A stretch of DNA of 64,000 nt from Paraburkholderia dinghuensis. GTDB taxonomy: Bacteria; Pseudomonadota; Gammaproteobacteria; Burkholderiales; Burkholderiaceae. Numbering within the stretch: the stretch's first letter is position 1; every line of letters begins with the position of its first letter. Shown here piece by piece: positions 26,882 to 35,473 of the stretch. Position numbers and translations under genes: made by a program. The stretch covers positions 181,194 through 245,193 of the forward strand of contig NZ_RQIS01000009.1 in NCBI RefSeq assembly GCF_003837865.1, read 5' to 3'. The notes beneath the pieces were generated by a model. The model saw nothing but the letters and a program-made list of their open reading frames with translations. It had not been told where the DNA came from and ran no database searches.

Positions 26882-28042
26882 TCAATGCCCGGCGACGGGC
26901 GCGGGCTGGGCGTTGACGCGTTGCCCCGGCTGGACGCGGCTCCAGCCGTCGACGATGACTCGCTCACCGGACTTCAGGCCATCGCGCACGACCCACAGGC
27001 CGCCTTCCTGATCGCCAAGCTGGACGTCGCGACGAACGACCGTGTTGTCTTCGGCGACGATTGCGACGCTGGCCGTTCCGCGATCGATCTGCACGGCCCG
27101 TTCGGGCACGAGAATGCCGTTCGGGATCGTCCCTGTGACGATTTCTCCGCGCACGAACTGACCCGGCAACAGCACGCGCGATGGATTCGCGAAATGGGCG
27201 CGTACGGTCTGCGCACCCGTGGAGGGATCGACGACAAGATCGGTGAAGTCGAGGAAGCCGGCCTCGCCATACGCCTGGCCGTTCGAGAGTATCAGGTGGA
27301 CCTCGACATGTTTCGCGTTCGGCACCTTTAGCGCGCCGGACTCGACCTGCTGCCGGAGATCGAGCAGTGACGTGTTCGACTGCGTGAATACCGCGTTGAC
27401 CGGAGACAGCTGATTCACCTGCGTGAGCAGCGTCGCCGCGCTTGCGCTGACGAGTGCGCCCTCCGTGACCAGCGCGCGTCCGACGCGGCCGGCAATCGGC
27501 GTGCGGACCGTGCAGCGGTCGAGTCTCAACTGGGCGAGCGTGACGGCAGCGGCGGCATCGGACACGTTTGCGCGCGACTGCTGGACCGTGGCGAGTGCCG
27601 CCTCGTATTCCTGCGCGCTGACCGCCTGGCGGGCAACCAGCGGCCCGAAACGCGCGGCCACCGACGCTGCATTCTCCTCGACGGCCTGAGCGCGTTTCAA
27701 TGCGGCCTGCGCCTGCTGCAACTGGGCTTGATAGTCGCGCGAATCGATCAGGAACAAGGGTGCGTTGGCGGGTACGTCGGTGCCTTCTTCATAGAGCCGG
27801 CGCTCGACGATGCCGTCGACGCGCGCACGTATTTCCGCCGTGCGAATGGCTTCGATCCGGCCGGGGAGTTCGACGATCTTCGGAATCGACTCGGTATTGA
27901 CCGTGGTGACGAGAACGGGGAGAGGCGGCGCGCTCGCCGCCGGCGTCTGCTGCCGTTCGCGGCAGGCAAAGCACGCCAGCGACAATGCCAGTGCGGCAAT
28001 CGACGCGAGACGGTGGCGCTGTATGGTTGCACGGAGATGCAA
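26882..28042 (-). CDS. periplasmic adaptor (membrane fusion) lipoprotein of RND pump 2
   Basis: 386 residues from TTG 28042, which follows GGGGAAGC and yields a signal peptide with lipobox CFAC (Cys27). Domains in order: first lipoyl half (VELPGRIEAIRTAEIRARVD), alpha-hairpin of about 100 residues, second lipoyl half (CTVRTPIAGRVGRALVTEGA), beta-barrel and membrane-proximal domain (VLLPGQFVRGEIVTG). This is the AcrA/MexA architecture. First gene of the operon; no TetR-type repressor sits beside it, so regulation must come from elsewhere. The longer frame starting at 28183 lacks a signal peptide. Confidence 0.92.
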   Translation of the reverse strand: MHLRATIQRHRLASIAALALSLACFACRERQQTPAASAPPLPVLVTTVNTESIPKIVELPGRIEAIRTAEIRARVDGIVERRLYEEGTDVPANAPLFLIDSRDYQAQLQQAQAALKRAQAVEENAASVAARFGPLVARQAVSAQEYEAALATVQQSRANVSDAAAAVTLAQLRLDRCTVRTPIAGRVGRALVTEGALVSASAATLLTQVNQLSPVNAVFTQSNTSLLDLRQQVESGALKVPNAKHVEVHLILSNGQAYGEAGFLDFTDLVVDPSTGAQTVRAHFANPSRVLLPGQFVRGEIVTGTIPNGILVPERAVQIDRGTASVAIVAEDNTVVRRDVQLGDQEGGLWVVRDGLKSGERVIVDGWSRVQPGQRVNAQPAPVAGH

Positions 28043-28796
28043 TCGAGCTTCCCCTATAACGCGTTCTTTTCGCCCCTCGAACCGGGTGCGGTTGCAGGAG
28101 AGAGATCCGCGACTTCGCCCGTTCGTAGCGGTGTGGCGCGGGTGGTCTATCGATGCAGCGTCAGGTCCAGGAAAAGTTACCACATCCTCAATTCAGTCGC
28201 GGCGAGTACGCCCGATGCACGAAGAGTGGGCACGTGCGACGCGAACGGAATCGCCGCTCGCTTACCGGATTCGTTGTTTCGTCAGACGAACGAGCGTGTG
28301 TGATGGCGATTCCGAACGACGATTCGATCCGGCATTCGATATTTTGTTTGAAAACATTTCGTCTTTGCGGAGGAACTCGTGATCTGTGTAATCGCGGCGG
28401 CATTGAGGCGGCAGATGGTGATTGAAGTAGCTCTCGAATGCGGCGTTTGACACGGCCCTATAACACTACGCGACATCCTGAATCCAAAACGGTTTTGGAT
28501 GGGGCGCAAAGCGGCTACCGTCGCAAGCAGCGCAATCAATGCTGTAGAAATTGCAATACAAAGCCGCCTGCTTGCCGCTTTCGTTCCCGCTTGCCGGTAG
28601 TCTTTTCCAGATCCACCGTCATGGCATATCGGCGGATTGATCTTCACGCCACGGTAGTCCATATTCGAGTGGACGCTTTCGTGAACCTCCCATTGATCCG
28701 CCATATCCGGCACGGGTTTTGCAATTCCCCATCACCTGCTGTGACGCGCACTCTGGCGGCGCAGTCTGTTAGTTCAATCCAAATCGTAGCGTCCCT
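28043..28796. other. intergenic between divergent genes, no gene recognised
   Basis: About 750 bases between the divergent efflux operon and the zinc-ribbon gene. Open frames here give no recognisable protein and lack ribosome sites. It should hold both promoters; a relatively AT-rich stretch lies at 28330-28440. No operator palindrome was convincing. Confidence 0.4.
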
Positions 28797-29786
28797 ATGC
28801 TCAACGAACCTGGCCAATTCGACACGCGTCCGCGCCAGTGTCCCGCTTGCGGGACCTGGGTCAACGGACCGATGAAATTTTGCCCCGAATGCGGTGCGAA
28901 CCAGCTGACCGCGGCTTCTCGCGCAGCAGATGCGAGGGAAACGGCGGCGCATCACTTGCGGCCGCAGCTCTTTGCGGTTGCAACTGTGGCCGTGTTTGCG
29001 ATTGCGTTCTCCGCTTACGGGATCTTGCATCGAAGTGAACGGGAACAGACGCCGGGCGTTCAGGTTCATGGACCGGTGCTCGCGCCGCAGATTACGAATG
29101 CGAGTGTCGCTTCGCACGATGGGTCTGTGGCGCCGGCAATCAGCGTGCCCGTTGCGCCTGAAGTGCCAGCGACGCTGGCCTCGTCGGCCGCGCGCGAAGC
29201 GACTGTCGCGGCCGCTGCACCAGCAGCACTCGCAACACAGACCGTGGTCGTGGATCCACCGCCGAAGCAACCAGTGACACAGACGGTGGTCGTGGATGCA
29301 CCGCCGAAGCAACCGGAGCTGGGGGTGTCCGGTGCTACACCCATCAATACCGTTCAGCGAAACACGGCTTCGCAGCGACGGGTCGCCGACGAACGCCCTA
29401 TCGCCCGCAGAGCCGATGTGAGCGTGCGCGCCGATGTCGCGAGAAATCTGGCGAGCGCGCGCGCAAGCCTCGACAAGGACGATCTGATGCCGGCACGCCG
29501 GGCACTCATGAACGTGCTTGCCGAGCAGCCCGGCAACGGCCAGGCGCAGCAGATGCAGACTGAACTGGCTTCGCGAGAAGCGGAGCGTGATTCCCTGCTT
29601 GGCTACGCACGGCTATGCGCGCGCAATGGACAGTGGGTTTGCGCATGGCACAACGCAGGCCACGCATTGACTATCGACGCATCGAGTCAGGAAGCGCGGG
29701 CGTTGCTCTCGCGTGCCATCGCCGAGCAGGGCGCGCACGCCTCGCGGAGCTTTGATCCGTCCTTGCCCGGGGCCGATAACCAGTAG
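28797..29786 (+). CDS. zinc-ribbon membrane protein of unknown function
   Basis: 329 residues. N-terminal zinc ribbon with two CxxC knuckles (Cys15, Cys18, Cys29, Cys32; QCPACGTWV and KFCPECGANQ). One membrane helix at about 55-77, then a long low-complexity periplasmic linker rich in Ala, Val and Pro with a tandem repeat. The C-terminal domain is a helical TPR-like repeat (RNLASARASLDKDDLMPARR, QWVCAWHNAGHALTIDASSQ). Topology suggests a cytoplasmic zinc ribbon and a periplasmic TPR-like domain. Start ATG 28797; no strong ribosome site. Function not recognised. Confidence 0.75.
   Translation: MLNEPGQFDTRPRQCPACGTWVNGPMKFCPECGANQLTAASRAADARETAAHHLRPQLFAVATVAVFAIAFSAYGILHRSEREQTPGVQVHGPVLAPQITNASVASHDGSVAPAISVPVAPEVPATLASSAAREATVAAAAPAALATQTVVVDPPPKQPVTQTVVVDAPPKQPELGVSGATPINTVQRNTASQRRVADERPIARRADVSVRADVARNLASARASLDKDDLMPARRALMNVLAEQPGNGQAQQMQTELASREAERDSLLGYARLCARNGQWVCAWHNAGHALTIDASSQEARALLSRAIAEQGAHASRSFDPSLPGADNQ
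29235..29315 (+). repeat. 42-bp tandem repeat, two copies, inside the zinc-ribbon gene
   Basis: Units start at 29235 and 29277 and differ at two bases over their shared 39. Each encodes TQTVVVD(P/A)PPKQP in the periplasmic linker. Copy number could vary between strains. Confidence 0.85.
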
Positions 29787-29898
29787 TGCTTTTTCGCTGC
29801 GATGGCGCACCGCGTACGCAGAAAACGCGCTACCGCCTCACTTCGTCAAAACACGGTACCGAGCGTCGTGTTGCTTTCACGACGTTCACCTGATGATA

Positions 29899-29922
29899 AG
29901 GCGCCCCTATATCGGGGCGCCT
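29899..29922. terminator. strong hairpin between convergent genes
   Basis: Perfect 9-bp stem AGGCGCCCC / GGGGCGCCT with a 6-base loop (TATATC). It lies between the convergent zinc-ribbon gene and the GGDEF/EAL gene. There is no clear T-run on either strand, so it would act as a bidirectional, non-canonical terminator. Confidence 0.5.
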
Positions 29923-30012
29923 CAAGGTGCGTTGCCGATCGGCAATTCAAATACGTCACGGGCGTGACGAGCCTTGACCGGTCATTCACGCAACCGGATT
30001 CCGGTGTGTGCT

Positions 30013-32535
30013 CTAGTGGTCTGCCTGCGCGACGATCGCGTCACAGGGGTACGGCAAAAGCTCGGTCATCTCTTCCGCAGAAGCGGGCGTGGCTAGAAGA
30101 TTTCCTTGCCCCTGATGGCAACCCGCTTCCTGAAGGAACGCGAGTTGATCCGCCGTCTCCACGCCTATCATCACAACGCATAACTCCAGCGCGCGTCCCA
30201 TCGCCACGATCGCGCGAATGATCGCGCGATCCGGACTTTGCGGGTTGGCGCCGCTCAGAAACAAGCGGTCTATTTTCAGTGTATGGACCGGCAGATCCTT
30301 TAGGTACGCGAGCGACGAGTAGCCCGTGCCGAAGTCGTCTATCGTGACGCTGACCCCGCGTGCCGCAAGCTCCCGAAGTAACGCGCGAATTTCATCGCGG
30401 CTGTTCATTGTCATGCCTTCGAGGATCTCGAGCTGCAATCGATCGGCGGGCAATGCGGTTTCGCTCAGAATCGTGGTCAAGCCGGTGAGGAACCCTTCGG
30501 TGTTGCACAGCCGCGCCGACACGTTGACCGAGATGCGGCCAAATTCCAGACCGGCGTCGAGCCAGTCTCGCGCTTGACGGCACGCCTCGCGCAAGACCCA
30601 ACGGCTGAGCGGCACGATCAGCGCGGACTGCTCGACGACGGACATAAATGCGTCCGGCGAGAGAAGCCCTCGCTGCGGGTGACGCCAGCGAAGCAGCGCT
30701 TCGACTCCGACGATTCGTCCGCTCGAAAGGTCATACCGCGGCTGATAAAACAGGCAGTATTCGTTTTGTTCGAGCGCGCGGTGCACTTCGCCGAGCAGAT
30801 CGAGCTGCGCCATGGCCGACGATGTCATTTTGCTCTCGAAGAAGTGGAACGCGTTGCGTCCATGACTCTTCGCGCCGTACATCGCCTGATCGGCGAGCGC
30901 CATCAGTTGCCCGGCCTCTGTTCCGTCATCGGGATAGACGCTGATGCCGATGCTTGGCGTCGTGAAGATATCGTGACCATCGAGATTGATGGGTTGTCCA
31001 ACCGAGTTGAGTAGCGCTTTCGCGAGACGGCCTACGTCACGGACGTCGCTGAATTCCTCCACCACGAACGCGAATTCGTCACCACCGAGCCGTGCGACGG
31101 TATCGCTGTCGCGCAAGTTTTCCCGCAGCCGCGCAGCCACGACCTTTAATACCTCGTCGCCGGCGTTGTGCCCGAGCGTATCGTTGATGAGCTTGAACCG
31201 GTCAAGATCGAGATACATGACCGCGACCTGGCGTTTGCGCTGGCTGGCGTGGACGATGGCTCGTTCAAGCCTTTCCTCGAACAGCGCCCGATTCGCCAGC
31301 CCGGTCAGCACGTCATGCGTTGCGAGGTAGCGTAGCCGCTCTTCGTTTTGACGTCGCTGCGTGATGTCCGAGAAGATACCCGCGTAGTGCGAGATTTTGC
31401 CTTCGACATCGTGAATGCTCGTGATGGTCAGGTACTCGAGATAAAGCTCGCCGCTTTTGCGGCGGTTCCATATCTCGCCTTGCCAGTGCCCGTCGGTCAC
31501 GAGCGAACGCCACATTTCCTTGTAGAACTCTGGGCCTTGATGGCCCGAGTTGAGCAGGCCCGGACTGCGCCCGATCACCTCCTCCTCCGCATAGCCGGTG
31601 AGGCGCGTAAATGCCTGATTGACGCGCTCGATCTTCCCGCTGCGATCGGTCACCATGATGCCTTCGAGCGCGGAGTCGAACACGAGATCCGCCATGCGCA
31701 GGCTGAATCGCGCACGTGCGAGCGCTTCGTCGCGCTCGATCAGCGCACTCTGCAACTCGCTAACATATTCCTCTTCGATGTTCTGCAGGATGTCCGCAAA
31801 ACTCAGCAACCCGGTGAGGTTGCCTTCGCGGTCGCGCACGCCGAGGTGCCGGATATGTTCCTGCAACATGAAACGCTGGGCGGCATAGAGGCTCTGCGTT
31901 CCTGCAAGCGCCTGGAGGGGGCGGCTCGCATGCTCGCCGACCGTGCCGCCAAGCGAATCGTTCGCGATCAACCACACCACGTCGCGCTCGGTCAGGATGC
32001 CGAGGTCGCCGTCCGCATATTCCACGATGATTGCGTCGATCTTCTGTCTGCGCATCCCCGCTATCGCATCATGCAGGGTGAGATGCTCCGGCACGACGAC
32101 GGGCGGGTTCAGGTGGATCGAGGCCAGTGACTTCAGGCGCAGAAAGAACTCCGCGCCCTGATTGACAACGACGTCTGTCTGGGTGATGACGCCAATGCAC
32201 GCACCGTCGCTGACGACGCCAAAGTGCCGCACGCCCGATTGCTTGAAGCGTACCGCCGCTTCGCCGAGCGAGGTTTGAGCATCCAGCGTCAACAGTGGCG
32301 CGCTCATGGCAGTGCTGATCGGGAGATCGAGCACGCGGGGATCCTCGCCCGCGAAAAGCGCGTCCTTTTCCGTCCAGATGCCGACGGCTGTAACGTCATC
32401 CATTACGACGATCGAACTGCAGCTTTCGAAAAGAATGCGCCGGACGACATCACGTACCGACGTGTCTGGCGCGCACGCGACGATCGGACGTGTAATCAGA
32501 TTCGATATGGGAACGTGGTAGCTGCTTGTATACAT
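30013..32535 (-). CDS. CBS-PAS-GGDEF-EAL c-di-GMP signalling protein, EAL degenerate
   Basis: 840 residues, no membrane segment. Order: two pairs of CBS domains (about 5-260), coiled linker, PAS (about 280-400; FDSALEGIMVTDRSGKIERV), GGDEF (about 410-570) and EAL (about 585-835). The diguanylate cyclase motif GGDEF is intact (484-488). In the EAL domain, EAL (612-614), the Asn in VSVNVSARL, DDFGTGYSSL and LKIDR are kept. The glutamate of the EGVE motif is replaced (VVMIGVET, Ile790), and the QGY motif reads QGN. So cyclase activity is plausible while phosphodiesterase activity is doubtful. CBS domains suggest control by an adenine nucleotide; PAS suggests a redox or ligand input. Confidence 0.9.
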   Translation of the reverse strand: MYTSSYHVPISNLITRPIVACAPDTSVRDVVRRILFESCSSIVVMDDVTAVGIWTEKDALFAGEDPRVLDLPISTAMSAPLLTLDAQTSLGEAAVRFKQSGVRHFGVVSDGACIGVITQTDVVVNQGAEFFLRLKSLASIHLNPPVVVPEHLTLHDAIAGMRRQKIDAIIVEYADGDLGILTERDVVWLIANDSLGGTVGEHASRPLQALAGTQSLYAAQRFMLQEHIRHLGVRDREGNLTGLLSFADILQNIEEEYVSELQSALIERDEALARARFSLRMADLVFDSALEGIMVTDRSGKIERVNQAFTRLTGYAEEEVIGRSPGLLNSGHQGPEFYKEMWRSLVTDGHWQGEIWNRRKSGELYLEYLTITSIHDVEGKISHYAGIFSDITQRRQNEERLRYLATHDVLTGLANRALFEERLERAIVHASQRKRQVAVMYLDLDRFKLINDTLGHNAGDEVLKVVAARLRENLRDSDTVARLGGDEFAFVVEEFSDVRDVGRLAKALLNSVGQPINLDGHDIFTTPSIGISVYPDDGTEAGQLMALADQAMYGAKSHGRNAFHFFESKMTSSAMAQLDLLGEVHRALEQNEYCLFYQPRYDLSSGRIVGVEALLRWRHPQRGLLSPDAFMSVVEQSALIVPLSRWVLREACRQARDWLDAGLEFGRISVNVSARLCNTEGFLTGLTTILSETALPADRLQLEILEGMTMNSRDEIRALLRELAARGVSVTIDDFGTGYSSLAYLKDLPVHTLKIDRLFLSGANPQSPDRAIIRAIVAMGRALELCVVMIGVETADQLAFLQEAGCHQGQGNLLATPASAEEMTELLPYPCDAIVAQADH

Positions 32536-32936
32536 TCGTTCGCGGACCCCAAGCGGTGAAACCCGACATTTTTTTCAGCGACAACGTTACTCGCCGGTTT
32601 TTTAATCCCAGATCGGCTTAGCGGTCAGCGCGGACTTTAAATTGAGAGCCAAATTGTCGCACCGCGCGAGAATCCTGATTCGTCGCAATTGCATGAGGAA
32701 TTCAATTCTTGCGATCGGGCAAGCAGAAACCGGTAAATGACGCCTCCAGTATCACCAGACAAATTCCGTCTGCGTATCCAGATGCCTTCACGATTTCGCG
32801 TCTCCGAATGCGTTTGACGCAAATCAATGGCAGTAGCGCTCCAGGGTACAGACTGTAATAGCGACCACAACCGCGTCGCGCTTCGGCGCGAGACCGTATT
32901 GCGTCGCGATCATCCCAGGTTTTCGCGAGACATCTC
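32536..32936. other. intergenic between divergent genes, no gene recognised
   Basis: About 400 bases between the divergent c-di-GMP protein and hemerythrin genes. Relatively AT-rich around 32570-32710. No protein-like frame; should carry both promoters. Confidence 0.4.
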
Positions 32937-33518
32937 ATGGATACGTTCGAGTTGCGCCGCGCCACCCAGATCATCGTCCGCGAGCATCAGCGGCTCACGA
33001 TGGTAGTGGACGGCCTGCTGCGCTTTGTGCACCTGCTCGGTATGGAAAAGCATCCGCCGGGTACGGGACTATTTCGCGCGATGCTTTACTACATCCGCGA
33101 ATATCCAGAAAACATTCATCATCCCAAGGAAGACCGCTACCTGTTCGCTCATCTGCAGGAGCGTACCGATACGCTCGACGACGTGATCGACGAATTGCGG
33201 CTTCAGCATGTCGACGGAGAAATGCATGTACTCGACCTCGAGCGTGCGCTTACGCGGTATGAAATAGAGGGGCGGCCGGCGCTTGCGGATCTGCAGCAGC
33301 AAGTCGAGGCGTATGCCGCGTTCTATGCCGCCCACCGGCAACTGGAGGAGGAAGTCATTCTGCCGGCGGCTATCCGCTATTTGACGGAGGAGGACTGGCG
33401 CGACGTCGATGCCGCCTTTGGCGCTAACCGCGATCCCATGGAGGGCGTCAAGGCCGAAGAGGATCTAGGCCGGCTCTACGCGATGATCGTGAATACGATT
33501 CCGTCCGCAGATGATTGA
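32937..33518 (+). CDS. hemerythrin-domain protein
   Basis: 193 residues, all-alpha hemerythrin (HHE) fold predicted to bind a di-iron centre that senses or stores O2 or reacts with NO/peroxide. Candidate iron ligands are visible in order: REHQRL (His about 17), NIHHPKEDRYLF (His pair and Glu), LQHVDGE and AAHRQLEEEVILP. ATG 32937; ribosome site weak. It stands alone between a c-di-GMP protein and a stress-type BON protein. Physiological ligand unknown. Confidence 0.88.
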   Translation: MDTFELRRATQIIVREHQRLTMVVDGLLRFVHLLGMEKHPPGTGLFRAMLYYIREYPENIHHPKEDRYLFAHLQERTDTLDDVIDELRLQHVDGEMHVLDLERALTRYEIEGRPALADLQQQVEAYAAFYAAHRQLEEEVILPAAIRYLTEEDWRDVDAAFGANRDPMEGVKAEEDLGRLYAMIVNTIPSADD

Positions 33519-33907
33519 ATACGTTAATGAGCAGTCCGCGCGGGATGGGTCTTGTGGCGGCAGGTTTTTCATTGGAGACATTGTGTCGGTATGCCATCGA
33601 CGAGCCCAATTTAGTATTCGCTTAATCCACACCGGTCGGAAGCGCGGTACTGATCGGTTCCCGCAAGCCGTGCGCGTCGGCAAACGATTTCTTGCGAACT
33701 GACGTTCACGCGACGTTTAGCGCGATGAGCGCGACTATCATGGTAGGCGGAAACTTCAGAAAGCACCGTGACCGCAGTTGGCGCCTCCAGGTCTGATCCG
33801 CGCGAATGCTATTGGCGTGGAGCGGTGGTGGCGCGGGTCGAAGATAAAAAGATCGATGGCATGACGCAGGCGCAGTGTGCGTTGCCTCTTCTCAACAGGA
33901 ATGGACG
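33519..33907. other. intergenic, no gene recognised
   Basis: About 390 bases with no convincing protein frame. The stretch before 33908 contains the AGGA ribosome site of the BON protein and presumably its promoter. Confidence 0.4.
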
Positions 33908-34558
33908 ATGAAGACCGATCTGGATCTGAAGCATGACGTCGAGGAAGAACTGGAGTGGGAGCCCGCGGTCACCGCGTCCGATATTGGCGTCGAGGTGAAT
34001 GACCGCGTGGTGACGCTATCGGGGCATCCTTCGAGCTACGCGGCGAAGCTCGCCGCCGAGCACGCTGCCCGTCGTGTCGACGGCGTGCGGGCGGTAGTCG
34101 TGGAGATGCAGGTGCGTCTGGCCGGACACGATGTGCGCACGGACGAGGACATCACGAACATCGCGCGTTCGATACTGCGCTGGACGGTTGGTCTGCACGA
34201 GGATTCGGTGCGCTTGCAGGTCGATCGCGGCCACGTGCTGTTGACGGGGGAGGTCGACTGGACATGGCAAAGCCAGATGGCTGCGCGCGTGATCGGCCAG
34301 CTGCGCGGTGTGACGGGTGTGGTGAACCACATCGACGTGCGCCATACCCTCGAACCCGAGACCATCGGCAGGCAGATTCACAGTGCAATGCAACGGCACG
34401 CCGAGCGCGAGGCGGCCCATATCCGCGTGACGGTGCACGATGGCACGGTCAGGCTCACGGGCAAGGTCCATTCGTCCGCCGAACGCGCGGTGGCGCGTGG
34501 CGCGGCATGGTCGGCGCCGGGCGTGCGCGCTGTGATCGACGATCTGATTGTCGAATGA
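33908..34558 (+). CDS. triple BON-domain protein (OsmY-like)
   Basis: 216 residues, no signal peptide. Three BON domains: about 5-70 (DLKHDVEEELEWEPAVTASD, VVTLSGHPSS), about 75-145 (VRLQVDRGHVLLTGEVDWTW) and about 148-215 (IRVTVHDGTVRLTGKVHSSA). BON domains bind membranes or phospholipid headgroups and typify osmotic/stress proteins. ATG 33908 follows CAACAGGAATGG and is preferred to TTG/ATG-like starts further up. Unlike OsmY it lacks an export signal, so it should act in the cytoplasm. Confidence 0.9.
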   Translation: MKTDLDLKHDVEEELEWEPAVTASDIGVEVNDRVVTLSGHPSSYAAKLAAEHAARRVDGVRAVVVEMQVRLAGHDVRTDEDITNIARSILRWTVGLHEDSVRLQVDRGHVLLTGEVDWTWQSQMAARVIGQLRGVTGVVNHIDVRHTLEPETIGRQIHSAMQRHAEREAAHIRVTVHDGTVRLTGKVHSSAERAVARGAAWSAPGVRAVIDDLIVE

Positions 34559-35473
34559 ACGAGAGGGCGACAGCGCGGCGCGACATTAAAGTTACCGCTT
34601 TGCGCGCAGGAAAATATCCGTCGCCGGCTCGCGATCAATACCGCGCGTCCTTCGACTTTCCACCATTCGGTGTCAGTGCTCACGGAATTTTCTGGTTATG
34701 TGCGTGGCTTAAACACTAATTCGCTGCGGCTAGTGAGGATCAATTCAATAGTCGAGGTGGGCCGTAAAAGCGTGGATCACGCCGATACTGATCGGTAGCT
34801 TTGCCGTTCTGCACAGGCTCCTATCCAGCTTGCTCAATATCAAAAGAAGAAACCGTCGCCTGAAATTTATTCAGGATGAAGTCGTAAACGTGATTGTCCC
34901 ATTACGCTTGAGGCCGCGTCATACGGACATGCGTCAGCCTTGGCTATTGATTTTGCATAGCCGGGATTATTGCGATTCAGAGTAGTGAATATAGACGCGA
35001 CAATGCATAAGGACGTCGCAATGATGGAGTGTATCCGCGGGATATGCGATAATTTTTAGACGAATGGGTATCAATATGAGCCCACAGGTAAAGTTGCTCG
35101 CGCAACCGTATGGAAGATGCAAGGCTTGAATCAGCTATCGCGGGAACGCGGCGCAATAGTTTGTCCGTCGAACAACAAAATTGAATTTGCTGCCGACGTG
35201 GTGAATTCATGAATACTTGTTCCCGGTGACAGTGAGAGAACCGGTGTGTCATTAAAAGCACGCAGGGACATGCCGCAAGGTTTGAGCCAAATGCTGTGCT
35301 ATCGGAAAACCTGACGTTGGCGGTGAATAACCTCGTCGAGTTTCGTTAAGGTCGCCCAGCAAGACAGTTATATGAATGGAGTTGCAGCAAGAATGGCGCG
35401 CCCGGGGATAGTGCAGTGATCGAGAAGAAATTGTGCGCGAAGACAAGCGCTTGATGCGACGGGCTCCCGGGTA
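34559..35473. other. 915-base intergenic region, no gene recognised
   Basis: The longest clear gap apart from 39486-40584. It is distinctly more AT-rich than its surroundings from about 34700 to 35250. Short frames exist but none has protein-like composition with a ribosome site. No tRNA fold, terminator or large inverted repeat was seen. It may hold an RNA gene or a long leader of the next gene. Confidence 0.4.
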
